64,000 nucleotides of DNA from Streptomyces sp. NBC_00464 (GTDB lineage: Bacteria > Actinomycetota > Actinomycetes > Streptomycetales > Streptomycetaceae): contig NZ_CP107899.1 in the NCBI RefSeq assembly GCF_036013915.1, forward strand, positions 5,580,001-5,644,000, read 5' to 3'. This document shows, one piece after another, positions 41,722 to 50,110 of this stretch. The first letter of the stretch is position 1. Every line of letters begins with the position of its first letter. The notes under the pieces were generated by a model. The model did not search any database and was not told the origin of the DNA. It saw only the letters and a program-made list of their open reading frames with translations. The position numbers were made by a program, and so were the translations under genes.

Positions 41722-42172
41722 GTTCCGTACGTGCGCCATCGTGGTGCGGCGCGGTGACCTGGTGCTGGTTCGGGGGCGGTGGCTTGCCGTGACGGGATCC
41801 CGCTTGGACCGGTTGGCGACCGGGGGCGTGGTCGTGGTCGTGAGCTTCGATTCGGGGCGTCCGCTGCGGCTCCCCGTTTTCATGCAGCTGACGGTGTTGC
41901 GACGTGCCGGCCGGCTGGCACGGCCAGTCTCTGTTGTTCATGACCGGAGTTGGGTGCTGAGGGTTGACGCGTCCGGTTCCCCGCAGGTCTACGAGGTGGA
42001 GTGCGCGTCTTGTCATGACAGGTGCGACGCGTCCAACGATGCGGACGCCACCGAGCGTGATCAGTGGTGCATTCGGCACGTGGGGGAGACGGGACACACC
42101 GGCTACCGGGAGATCCGTACTGGACTCCTGCGGGCCGTCGCACATGCCGCCGAGGGGAGGGGCGAGGGGTGA
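41708..42172 (+). CDS. DUF7848-like protein with extra N-terminal domain
   Basis: A 154-residue protein. The C-terminal part (CASCHDRCDAS, WCIRHVGETGHTGYREI) is DUF7848-like with a C-x2-C zinc-ribbon motif. The N-terminal 85 residues form a basic beta-rich region (RRGDLVLVRGRWLAVTGSRL) of unknown function. Start is uncertain among 41690, 41705, 41708 and 41714. It overlaps the HATPase gene by 14 bases and the following gene by four (GTGA). Confidence 0.72.
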   Translation: MEVRKFRTCAIVVRRGDLVLVRGRWLAVTGSRLDRLATGGVVVVVSFDSGRPLRLPVFMQLTVLRRAGRLARPVSVVHDRSWVLRVDASGSPQVYEVECASCHDRCDASNDADATERDQWCIRHVGETGHTGYREIRTGLLRAVAHAAEGRGEG

Positions 42173-42447
42173 GGACGCGCAACCACCTCGTCCTGGTGCT
42201 CCTCGCGTTGGATGCGGGCCGGTGGTGGGCGGCGGACTGGGTCCGTGAGCGCCTGCGGCATGCGGTTGGTGTCGTGGACGAGTGGTGGTTCCGGGCGCGT
42301 CAGGCGGCGCTGTGCCGGTTCGAGGAGAGCTGGTCGAGGCAGCCCATGGACGAGATCAACGCGTTGGCGATGGAAGAGATCGAGTGGGTGTTCTTCGTGG
42401 CCAGGCATCGCGCCGGCGATGTCCGGCACGACACCTCCTTGAGGTAA
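42169..42447 (+). CDS. Small protein at the end of the HATPase operon
   Basis: A 92-residue protein with a Trp-rich helical pattern (LDAGRWWAADWVRERL, DEWWFRARQAALCRFEES). GTG start overlaps the stop of the DUF7848-like gene. Unknown function. It looks like a partner of the operon products. Confidence 0.65.
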   Translation: MRTRNHLVLVLLALDAGRWWAADWVRERLRHAVGVVDEWWFRARQAALCRFEESWSRQPMDEINALAMEEIEWVFFVARHRAGDVRHDTSLR

Positions 42448-42498
42448 GACCCTGGGTGCCGTTCGTCGTTCGCCGTGCGATCGGACAGCGGTACCCGC

Positions 42499-42546
42499 AC
42501 TTGGTCCCGATCGCATCTCCGATTCGAGGAGTGATCGGGACCAGGT
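42499..42546. terminator. Inverted repeat after the HATPase operon
   Basis: A 14-bp stem with one G-U pair plus an inner CTCC/GGAG pairing. It lies 52 bases after the last gene and is probably a terminator. The remaining 166 bases up to 42712 hold no supported gene. Confidence 0.7.
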
Positions 42547-42712
42547 GCTGTAACACCTCGGCCCGACCTCTCCGCCCTGGCAAGCCGTGCTCCTCGTTCC
42601 TCGTCCGCTCTACCGCCTCGGCCCAGGCGGGTCCGTACTGGAACAAGGGTGCCAACTGCAACGCATCGATCCGGGCGACCGTTACGTCCCACCCGCGCAG
42701 GTGAGCCGGGAC

Positions 42713-43300
42713 TCAGGCGTCACCGGGCACCCCGGCCCCGCCCTGCCCCGGGCTGAGCCCCTCCACCGCGAGGTGGAAGAGGCGGTCGGCCTGGGTGGCG
42801 GGGTCCTTGTGGTGCTCGGTGGCCAGGGCGATGCCGACGGAGAGAGTCAGCAGGTCGTGAAAGGTGATGTGCGGTGCGACCGCCTTGTCGCGAATGGCCC
42901 GCTGGAGCAGGGGAGTTCCGGCGGCTTCGATTCTGCTGCCGCAGCTGCTCGGGGAGGGCTCTTCGATGGGGGGCTCGTAGCTGAGGATATGGGCGAACCC
43001 GCGGGCTGAGACGGCGTACTGGACGAAGGCGTGGAGCCACTCCAGGAGCGCGGTGCGGCTGTTCCCGGTCGTGTGCAGGCGGTGGGCTCGCTCGCACAGG
43101 GTCTCGATGCGCTCCTGGAAGACGGCTTCGAGGAGGGCGCGGCGGGTGGGGAAGTGGCGGCGCACGGTCGCCGAACCGACTCCTGCGATGCGGGCGATCT
43201 GCTCCTGGGACGCTTCGGCGCCGCGCGCGGCGACCTCGGCCTCGGCGACGGTGAGGATGCGCTGATAGTTGCGTCGAGCATCCGAACGCTGACCGGTCAT
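42713..43300 (-). CDS. TetR-family transcriptional regulator
   Basis: A 195-residue repressor. HTH: NYQRILTVAEAEVAARG, QEQIARIAGVGSATVRRHFP, TRRALLEAVF. The C-terminal ligand domain (LHAFVQYAVSARGFAHILSY) is typical of TetR_C_33-like regulators. ATG start at 43300. Two copies of a GC-rich palindrome lie in the divergent promoter with an NmrA-like gene, its likely target. Confidence 0.92.
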   Translation of the reverse strand: MTGQRSDARRNYQRILTVAEAEVAARGAEASQEQIARIAGVGSATVRRHFPTRRALLEAVFQERIETLCERAHRLHTTGNSRTALLEWLHAFVQYAVSARGFAHILSYEPPIEEPSPSSCGSRIEAAGTPLLQRAIRDKAVAPHITFHDLLTLSVGIALATEHHKDPATQADRLFHLAVEGLSPGQGGAGVPGDA

Positions 43301-43314
43301 GATCTCCCCATTGC

Positions 43315-43372
43315 TAAACGGCGGGCCCCGCCATATCTTAGCGGCAGGTAAAACGGCGGGCCCCGCCGTTTT
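43315..43372. promoter_or_regulatory. Two palindromic operator-like sites between TetR and NmrA genes
   Basis: AAACGGCGGGCCCCGCC occurs at 43316-43332 and again at 43351-43367. The second copy is extended to the near-perfect palindrome AAAACGGCGGG-C-CCCGCCGTTTT. Spacing is 35 bases. Position between divergent regulator and target gene suggests a TetR operator pair. Confidence 0.7.
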
Positions 43373-43400
43373 GCTCTCCCGTCCGCGAGGAGCAGCGATC

Positions 43401-44315
43401 ATGCCCAGCAGCAGCGATATCGTCCTGGTCACCGGCGCCACCGGCCGGCAAGGCGGGGCCACGGCTCGCGCACTTCTGGCCGCCGAGGTGCCCGTACGTG
43501 CGCTCGTACGTGATCCGGGGTCGAAGCCCGCCCGGACGATCGAGGCGCTGGGTGCCGAGCTGGTGCGGGCGGATCTTTCCGACCGGGCCTCCCTCGGCCC
43601 GGCGGTCGAGGGGGTCCGCGCGGTGTTCTCGGTGCTGATGCCGCCCATGGACGAGACCGGCGTGGACTTCGCGGGCGAACTCGCCCAGGCCACCAACCTG
43701 GTGGACGCGGCGAAGGCCGGAGGAGTGCGGCAGTTCGTACAGTCCTCGACCAGTGGAGTCGGTGAGCACACCCGGGTCGCAGGCTGGGCCGAGGGCCGTT
43801 GGGCGGCCATGGCGGACTACTTCCACACCAAGCAGGCGATCATGGAGGCGGTGCGTGGTGCGGGCTTTGACCGCTGGACGGTGATCAAGCCCGCCTTCTT
43901 CATGGAGAACCTGCCCATGCTGGCGCCCAAGGGGCCCCGCGGCGGACTGCTGACGGTACTGAAGCCCGACACCGAACTGGCTCTCGTGGCCGTGCGGGAC
44001 ATCGGCACGGCCGCGGCGCACGCCCTTCGGGACCCTGACCGGTTCCACCGGGTGGAGCTGGAACTGGCCGGCGACCTGCGCACGATGGAGCAGATCGCGC
44101 AGACCCTGTCCGCCGCCTGGAGCGTGCCCGTGACTGCACCCTCCATGACTGTGGAGGAGGCTCTTGGCGCGGGCATGCCGGCGTGGGGAGCCGGACACGA
44201 GTGGAACAACGTGGTCCTTCAGCCCGCCCGGCCCGCATTCGCCCGGGAGTTGGGCATTCCGCTCACCACCTTCGCCGCGTGGGCGGATGAGCAGCTGACG
44301 CCCGTGTCCGGTTAG
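43401..44315 (+). CDS. NmrA/NAD(P)H-binding reductase-like protein
   Basis: A 304-residue atypical SDR. The nucleotide loop is VTGATGRQGGAT, followed by VRALVRDPGSKPA. The catalytic Tyr is absent; the NmrA-type YFHTKQAIMEAVR is in its place. Such proteins sense the NADPH/NADP ratio or reduce quinones. ATG start with GAGGAG. Divergent from the TetR gene. Confidence 0.88.
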   Translation: MPSSSDIVLVTGATGRQGGATARALLAAEVPVRALVRDPGSKPARTIEALGAELVRADLSDRASLGPAVEGVRAVFSVLMPPMDETGVDFAGELAQATNLVDAAKAGGVRQFVQSSTSGVGEHTRVAGWAEGRWAAMADYFHTKQAIMEAVRGAGFDRWTVIKPAFFMENLPMLAPKGPRGGLLTVLKPDTELALVAVRDIGTAAAHALRDPDRFHRVELELAGDLRTMEQIAQTLSAAWSVPVTAPSMTVEEALGAGMPAWGAGHEWNNVVLQPARPAFARELGIPLTTFAAWADEQLTPVSG

Positions 44316-44371
44316 ACGTGTCCGGTGTGGTGCTCTTCGGTGGCGCCGGCCCGTGGTCGTGGTCGGGGTGT

Positions 44372-45382
44372 TCAGTGATTGAGCTCCGCCAGCACCCGCA
44401 ACGTATGCGGGTCCGGCGCGGTCACCAGGAGGTCGGTCACCGGGCCCTTGCGCCACAACTCCAGGCGTTCCGCGATCCGTTCCCTCGGCCCGACGAGCGA
44501 GATCTCATCGGCGAACGCATCCGGCACGGCCAGGACCGCCTCTTCCTTGCGGCCCTCCAGGAACAGCTGCTGGATCCGCCGCGCCTCTTCCTCGTACCCC
44601 ATCCGTGCCATCAGGTCCGCATGGAAGTTGCGGGCCGCCGTGCCCATGCCGCCGATGTAGAAGCCGAGCATCGCCTTCACCGGCAGCAGCCCCTGGGCGA
44701 CATCGTCACAGACCTGCGCACGGGCCATCGGCGCGATCATGAACCCCTCGGGGAGGCCGCTCAGCGAGGCCTCGTACACATCGGTGCGCAGCGGCGACCA
44801 GTACAGCGGCAGCCAGCCGTCCGCGATCCGGGTGGTCTGGGCGATGTTCTTCGGTCCCTCGGCGCCCAGCAGCAACGGGAGCCCGGCGCGCAGCGGATGC
44901 GTGATCGGCTTCAGGGGCTTGCCGAGACCGGTGGCGTCCGGGCCGTTGTACGGGTGGGAGTGGAACCGCCCGTCCAGCTCCACGGGTGCCTCTCGGCGCA
45001 GCACCTGGCGTACCACGTCGACGTACTCGCGGGTCGCGGTGAGCGGGCTGCGGGGGAACGGGCGGCCGTACCAGCCCTCCACGACCTGCGGGCCGGAGAG
45101 CCCGAGGCCGAGCATCATCCGGCCGCCGGAGAGGTGGTCCAGGGTGAGGGCGTGCATCGCGGTCGCGGTCGGGGTGCGGGCCGCCATCTGTGCGATGGCG
45201 GTGCCCAGCCGGATACGGGAGGTGTGGGCGGCGATCCAGGTCAGCGGGGTGAAGGCGTCCGAACCCCAGGCCTCCGCCGTCCACACCGACGCATAGCCCA
45301 GCTCCTCCGCCTCGCGGGCGAGGTCCAGATGGTCCGGGTTCGGGCCGCGGCCCCAGTATCCGAGAGCGAGTCCGAGCCGCAT
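44372..45382 (-). CDS. LLM-class F420-dependent oxidoreductase
   Basis: A 336-residue TIM-barrel enzyme of the luciferase-like monooxygenase family: RLGLALGYWGRGPNPD, LAREAEELGYASVWTAEAWG, LDHLSGGRMMLGLGLSGPQV. The ATG at 45382 has a GGAGG site. The pattern matches F420-dependent members of actinobacteria (Rv-type 'LLM class F420-dependent oxidoreductase'). The substrate is unknown. Confidence 0.92.
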   Translation of the reverse strand: MRLGLALGYWGRGPNPDHLDLAREAEELGYASVWTAEAWGSDAFTPLTWIAAHTSRIRLGTAIAQMAARTPTATAMHALTLDHLSGGRMMLGLGLSGPQVVEGWYGRPFPRSPLTATREYVDVVRQVLRREAPVELDGRFHSHPYNGPDATGLGKPLKPITHPLRAGLPLLLGAEGPKNIAQTTRIADGWLPLYWSPLRTDVYEASLSGLPEGFMIAPMARAQVCDDVAQGLLPVKAMLGFYIGGMGTAARNFHADLMARMGYEEEARRIQQLFLEGRKEEAVLAVPDAFADEISLVGPRERIAERLELWRKGPVTDLLVTAPDPHTLRVLAELNH

Positions 45383-45433
45383 TCCGCTGCCTCCCACTGT
45401 CTCTGACGATGCATCAGATATAGCCGGAGGGTA

Positions 45434-45476
45434 CGACAGCGGCCCCCCGCCCGGAAGGGGCGGGGGGCCGCTGTCG
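45434..45476. terminator. Terminator after the DUF5336-like gene
   Basis: A perfect 19-bp GC-rich stem with a 5-base loop. It lies 20 bases past the stop of the leftward DUF5336-like gene. Confidence 0.88.
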
Positions 45477-45496
45477 TCGCTGCTTGCGCCGCTGGG

Positions 45497-46315
45497 TCAG
45501 CCGCGCTGGATGCCCGTGGTGTCCTGGAGCACACCACGACGGCCGTCCTGCGTCTGGGCGATGAGGCCCGGACCGCTCTGCTCGACCGCGAGATACCAGG
45601 TGCCCGGTGCCAGTTCGGCGATCGGGGCCGGCGAACCGTCCTCGCCGTACAGCGGACGGGCCACCGGCACCGCGAACCAGAACGGGGTGAAGTCACCGGC
45701 GGGCGCGGCCTGCTGGGCAGGCGCCTGACCCTGCTGCGGGTCGGGCTGGCCGGGCTGCGGCTGACCGCCGTACGACGGCGCCTGGCCCTGGGGCTGCGGC
45801 TGACCGGCGTAGGGCGGCTGCTGCTGGCCACCCGGGTACCCGTAGCCCTGGCCCGGCTGGCCACCGTACGGCGGCTGCACGGCCTGCGGCTTCGGGGCGC
45901 CCGCCAGCGGGGCCTTGAGAGCCGGGAGCATCGGGGAGGCGACCGCACCGGCGGCCAGCGCCAGCGAGGCGATCAGGCCGAGGATCAGGCCGGCACCGGC
46001 GTCGATCTGGCCCAGGTCGATGATGGTCCAGAACAGGTTCCACGCGGTGAACACCGTGGCGGCCACGCCGAATGCGGCGAGGTCGAGGCCGAGGACCTTG
46101 CGCGGCTGGGGCTGCGAGCGGGACAGCACGATCAGTGCGGCACCGACCACACCGACCATGTAGACGCCGATCGCGTTGCCCAGGGAATCCCAGGAGTTCG
46201 GCGCGTCGACAGTGGTGCTTCCGTAGTCGAAGTAGTCCAGGAAAGAGGCGATGAACAGCACGACCGCTGCTCCGATCACCACGCCATCGCCTCGAGTGAG
46301 GGAGCGGATATTCAC
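45497..46315 (-). CDS. DUF5336-like membrane protein with Gln/Pro/Gly-rich region
   Basis: A 272-residue protein. Four membrane helices (about residues 10-125) are followed by a low-complexity segment with repeats of the type YGGQPQPG and QPPYAGQPQPQGQ, then a short C-terminal domain (FTPFWFAVPVARPLYGEDG, GTWYLAVEQSGPG). It resembles the DUF5336 / 34-kDa antigen family of mycobacteria. The GTG at 46315 starts at VNIRSLTRG with AAGGA ahead. Function is unknown. Confidence 0.82.
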   Translation of the reverse strand: MNIRSLTRGDGVVIGAAVVLFIASFLDYFDYGSTTVDAPNSWDSLGNAIGVYMVGVVGAALIVLSRSQPQPRKVLGLDLAAFGVAATVFTAWNLFWTIIDLGQIDAGAGLILGLIASLALAAGAVASPMLPALKAPLAGAPKPQAVQPPYGGQPGQGYGYPGGQQQPPYAGQPQPQGQAPSYGGQPQPGQPDPQQGQAPAQQAAPAGDFTPFWFAVPVARPLYGEDGSPAPIAELAPGTWYLAVEQSGPGLIAQTQDGRRGVLQDTTGIQRG

Positions 46316-46502
46316 GTGAAGGTCCTTAGTCGGTCGTCTCGTCGGGGCGGTCGTCGCTGCCACCGGTACGGCGGGTACGGCGCGAAGCTCGGGAGCGGCC
46401 CCCCATCGTACGGATGAATCTATCGTCTGCCCGGGCGGGTTGCGTCCCTGCCCGGTCCTTGGGCAGGCATCCTCCCGAATTCATCGCAGAACCACCCCTT
46501 AA

Positions 46503-47441
46503 CTACCCCTTGAGGTAGCTGCTGATGCCGTCCGCGATGCCCTGGGCCGCCTTCTGACGCCAGCCCGCGCTGGTAAGCAGGGCGGCATCCTCAGGATCAC
46601 GCATATTGCCGCATTCGATGAAGACTTTGGGCACGGTCGACAGATTCAGTCCGCCGAGATCCTTGCGGGTGTCCAAACCGGTATTGCCGCCGATGTAATT
46701 GGAAGGCGCACTTCCGGTAGCGCGCACGAAGAGTCCGGCGATCCGGGTGCCCAGATCACGCGAAGGGCCCACGATCTTCGAGGTGTCCGCGCCACCGCCG
46801 CGCACCGATGCGGGAAGAATCACATGGAAGCCGCGGTTCCCCGCCGCCGAACCGTCCGCGTGCACCGAGACGACCGCGTCCGCCTTCGCTTTGTTGCCGA
46901 TCCGGGCCCGCTCGTCGACGCAGGGCCCGAACGCCCGGTCACCGTCGTACGTCAGGATCACCTTCGCCCCCTGTGCCCGGAGCAGGGCCCGCAGCCGGTG
47001 CGAGACGTCGAGCGTGAACCGGGCCTCCGCGTAACCGGAGTTGGTCGAGGTGCCGGTGGTGTCGCACTCCTTGTGCGTGGTCCCGATGTCCACCTGGCGG
47101 TTGATCTCGGCGGTGTGCAGGTGGTTGTCCGGGTTGTGGCCCGGGTCGATGACGACCGTCTTCCCGGACAGCGGCCCGGACGGGAGGTCCGGAGCGGGCG
47201 GCGAGGGCGTGGCGGGCTTCTTCGACGGGGAAGGGCTCGTCCGCACCGGTGACGGCGTCGCCGTGGCGGCCGGAGCGGACGCCGGGGACGGAGCGGCTTC
47301 GCCGCCCTTCCCGGGCTGCGCCTGCACGGCGCCGCCGTCACCGCCGCAGCCGGACACGCCCAGACACAGCACGGTCAGCGCTGCCGCGGCGGACAGCTTG
47401 CGGCGGCGGGGGGTGGGGGGAACGCTCTCGTCGTGACGCAC
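46503..47441 (-). CDS. N-acetylmuramoyl-L-alanine amidase lipoprotein
   Basis: A 312-residue Amidase_3 enzyme. Lipobox LGVSGC, then a Pro/Ser/Ala-rich stalk, then the catalytic domain: VVIDPGHNPDNH (Zn His), ARFTLDVSHRLRALL, SVHADGSA and FIECGNMRD (catalytic Glu). It cleaves the amide between MurNAc and the peptide stem of peptidoglycan. Acts outside the membrane. Start GTG at 47441; another in-frame GTG at 47423. Confidence 0.93.
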   Translation of the reverse strand: MRHDESVPPTPRRRKLSAAAALTVLCLGVSGCGGDGGAVQAQPGKGGEAAPSPASAPAATATPSPVRTSPSPSKKPATPSPPAPDLPSGPLSGKTVVIDPGHNPDNHLHTAEINRQVDIGTTHKECDTTGTSTNSGYAEARFTLDVSHRLRALLRAQGAKVILTYDGDRAFGPCVDERARIGNKAKADAVVSVHADGSAAGNRGFHVILPASVRGGGADTSKIVGPSRDLGTRIAGLFVRATGSAPSNYIGGNTGLDTRKDLGGLNLSTVPKVFIECGNMRDPEDAALLTSAGWRQKAAQGIADGISSYLKG

Positions 47442-47482
47442 CCGGCGATGCTATCCGGGAGCCCGCACGCTGTCCGGGCCGA

Positions 47483-48127
47483 TCAGATCCCCGGTGCCGT
47501 ACGCCGCAGCACGCGCAGCGAATCCGTGACGGAGATCTCGGTGAACGCCCCCGAAGCCAGCGCCCGCAGATAGACCCGGTACGGGGCCTGGCCGCCGTGT
47601 GCCGGGTCCGGGAACACGTCGTGGATCACCAGCAGCCCGCCCTCGGCGACATGCGGCGCCCAGCCCTCGTAGTCGCCGTTCGCGTGCTCGTCGGTGTGAC
47701 CGCCGTCGATGAAGACGAGTCCGAGCCGCCCGCCCCAGACGGCCGCCACCTGCGGCGACCGCCCCACGAGCGCCACCACGTGCTCCTCCAGACCTGCGGC
47801 GTGCAGCGTCCGGCGGAACGTGGGCAGGGTGTCCATCCGCCCCACCTCGGGGTCCACCACCGTCGGGTCGTGGTACTCCCAGCCGGGCTGCTGCTCCTCG
47901 CTGCCCCGGTGGTGGTCGACGGTGAGCGCCGTGACACCGGCCGCGCGCGCCGCGTCGGCGAGCAGGATGGTGGAGCGCCCGCAGTACGTGCCCACTTCGA
48001 GGAGCGGCAGTCCGAGCGCGGCCGCCTCGGCGGCGGCGGCGTACAGCGCGAGTCCCTCGACCACCGGCATGAAGCCCTTGGCGGCCTGGAACGCGGCGAG
48101 AATCTCCGGCTTGGGCTCGGCGGCCAC
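47483..48127 (-). CDS. Class I SAM-dependent methyltransferase (Methyltransf_24-like)
   Basis: A 214-residue protein. Motif I: LLEVGTYCGRSTILLADAA. LTVDHHRGSEEQQPG marks the second strand, and LVFIDGGHTDEHANGDYEG the metal/SAM site of the Methyltransf_24-type small-molecule O-methyltransferases. GTG at 48127 has AGGAGG ahead. The target is unknown. Confidence 0.9.
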   Translation of the reverse strand: MAAEPKPEILAAFQAAKGFMPVVEGLALYAAAAEAAALGLPLLEVGTYCGRSTILLADAARAAGVTALTVDHHRGSEEQQPGWEYHDPTVVDPEVGRMDTLPTFRRTLHAAGLEEHVVALVGRSPQVAAVWGGRLGLVFIDGGHTDEHANGDYEGWAPHVAEGGLLVIHDVFPDPAHGGQAPYRVYLRALASGAFTEISVTDSLRVLRRTAPGI

Positions 48128-48209
48128 GGGGTTCCTCCTGGTGGGGCGGGATGTGCAGCGGGCAGTTCGACGGCGCCCCATCGTGCCGCACGCGGGGGCC
48201 GGGGGCGCG

Positions 48210-48244
48210 CGCGGGGGGTGCGACGCCCGCCCGCACCCCCCGCG
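48210..48244. terminator. Terminator after the metallophosphoesterase gene
   Basis: A perfect 13-bp stem with a 9-base loop, ten bases past the stop of the leftward metallophosphoesterase gene. Confidence 0.85.
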
Positions 48245-48253
48245 GCCGGTGTC

Positions 48254-49870
48254 TCAGCCCTTGAAGGCCAGCGAGGCGGTACGGGACGCGTTCCCGTACG
48301 CGTCGACGGCCACGACCTCTGCCCGGTAGCGGTGGCCCGCCACCGCGCCCGTGACCGGGATGTCCAGGACGTTGGGTCGCGGCAGGAAGTAGTAGTCGGA
48401 CAGCACCTTGGACGAGACGGCCTTCGCGCCGGTCGTCGTGTCCGTGATGTCGACCCGGTAGTGGTGGACCATCTGATCGTCGGTGGCCTGGGCCACCCGC
48501 AGCGCCGTGCCACCTGTGGTGGCCGTTACCGCCTTCAGCGGCTCGCGGGCGGTGAACGTCGGCGCCACCGTGTTCCGCTGCGCGGCCGTGTAGCGGAAGT
48601 TGTCCCTGATCTGCTGGTTCGTCGAGCCCTTCAGTCGTACGGTCCAGCCCGGACCGCTCAGCGTGCCGGCGCTGGCGTACGGCGGCTGCCAGCTCGCCGA
48701 CCACTGGCCGCCCGTGTAGATGTCGTGCCGGTCGGCCGCCATGTTGATCCGGTCGATCTCGGTGCGGTCCTGGTAGACCTCGACGAAGAGCGCCTGCGCG
48801 GTGGGCGACTCGAAGCGGTCGGCGAGGCCGTTCTCCGTCACCATCCGGTACCCGTGGTCGACCTCCACGTACGACATCGAACCGTCGTTGACGGAGGTGA
48901 AGTCGCCCTGGTACATCGACCGGTCGTCGTTGATGTTGAGGTGCGAGTGACCGGAGAAGAGGATCGCCTGCGGGAAGGCGCTCAGGTCCTCGGCCAACTT
49001 CGGGTTGGACGCCTGCTGGCCGTCCATCGTGGTGCCGGTCGTGGGCCGGTGGCCCTGGACGAGCACCGGCTTGTTCGCGTTCGCCGGACCGGCGGTGAGC
49101 GCCGCCAGCCGGCTCTTCAGCCAGGTGCGCTGCGCGGTGTCGTTGTTGTACGTCTCGGTGTTCACCGTGAGCAGGTGGACACCCTTGACGTCGGACTCGT
49201 AGTAGCCGCCGCCCGAGTCGGGGAACCAGGCCTTCGGGTAGCCGGCGCGGATCGCGGCGAGGCTGTCGTCGTGGTTGCCGTTGGACATCAGGACCTGGGT
49301 GCCGGTCATGCCCTTGCGCTCCAGGTTGGCCCGGAAGATGTCCGACACGATGCGGTGGTCGGGGCCCTTGCCGTCACCGTTGTCGTTGATCATGTCGCCG
49401 TTCGACAGGATCGCGTCCGGGTGCGGGAAGACCGAGCCGATGGTGTCGAAGAAGCTCTCGTACTTCTTGTCGTTGTGCTCGTGGTCACCGACATGGACGT
49501 CCGACATGACGACGAAGCGGGCGAGGGGCTTCTCCTTCGTCTTGATCAGATAGCCGTACGCCATGGGCACACTGGTCTGCTTGCCGTGGAAGGCGACGGC
49601 CGTGACGTTGGTGTCCTCGGTGATCCTGAGCGGCCGGCCGGGGGAGTAGACGCGGCTCTCGCGGGTCGGGGTGGTGCCGTCCAGCGTGTAGCGGACGGTG
49701 GTGCCGTGCTCGGCGCGGAACTTCAGGGTCACGGCGTGGTCGTACCGTCCGCCGGGGACGCTGACGCCGGGTGCGGCCGGCGGGGCCGAGGGCTGCGGCT
49801 GGGCGTGGGCGACGGCCGGGGCGGCGAGGGCCGCGCAGGAGGCGGCGATCACGAGCGGAGTGAGTCTCAC
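48254..49870 (-). CDS. Secreted calcineurin-like metallophosphoesterase with chitobiase-like N-domain
   Basis: A 538-residue secreted protein. Signal peptide (MRLTPLVIAASCAALAA), then a beta domain with YTLDGTTPTRESRVY (CHB_HEX_C-type), then the phosphoesterase: VMSDVHVGD, GDMINDNGDG, SNGNHDD, GHRPTT and SGHSHLNI give the two-metal site. A final fibronectin III-like domain (VDITDTTTGAKAV, ...VAGHRYRAEVVAVDAYGNAS) ends the chain. It hydrolyses phosphomonoesters or -diesters outside the cell. A PhoP-type box was not searched for in detail. Confidence 0.92.
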   Translation of the reverse strand: MRLTPLVIAASCAALAAPAVAHAQPQPSAPPAAPGVSVPGGRYDHAVTLKFRAEHGTTVRYTLDGTTPTRESRVYSPGRPLRITEDTNVTAVAFHGKQTSVPMAYGYLIKTKEKPLARFVVMSDVHVGDHEHNDKKYESFFDTIGSVFPHPDAILSNGDMINDNGDGKGPDHRIVSDIFRANLERKGMTGTQVLMSNGNHDDSLAAIRAGYPKAWFPDSGGGYYESDVKGVHLLTVNTETYNNDTAQRTWLKSRLAALTAGPANANKPVLVQGHRPTTGTTMDGQQASNPKLAEDLSAFPQAILFSGHSHLNINDDRSMYQGDFTSVNDGSMSYVEVDHGYRMVTENGLADRFESPTAQALFVEVYQDRTEIDRINMAADRHDIYTGGQWSASWQPPYASAGTLSGPGWTVRLKGSTNQQIRDNFRYTAAQRNTVAPTFTAREPLKAVTATTGGTALRVAQATDDQMVHHYRVDITDTTTGAKAVSSKVLSDYYFLPRPNVLDIPVTGAVAGHRYRAEVVAVDAYGNASRTASLAFKG

Positions 49871-50020
49871 GGGGGTCCTTGTCTGCGAAGTGCCTTGATA
49901 ACGGACCGGTAACCGGTCTGAACCATCGACGGTAGGCAGTGCGGACCAGGCGCAGGGGCGACCCGGCTGACTTTCCGGTGAAGTGCCCGTGAATGTCCGT
50001 GGGGCGGCGGCCCGGGACGC

Positions 50021-50057
50021 CGTACGCCCCCGCCGGACGAACCGGCGGGGGCGTACG
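50021..50057. terminator. Terminator after the M20 hydrolase gene
   Basis: A perfect 16-bp stem with a 5-base loop, 54 bases past the M20 gene stop. Confidence 0.88.
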
Positions 50058-50110
50058 GGAGGGGTGAGCCCGGGTCGGGGCGGGCCCCCGGCAGAGCCGT
50101 GACGGAGGTG

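Noticed and set aside
42356..42661. Minus-strand frame with protein-like start (QLAPLFQYGPAWAEAV)
   Set aside because: It overlaps a strong hairpin and the end of the preceding operon; the second half looks random. It may be a remnant but cannot be supported.
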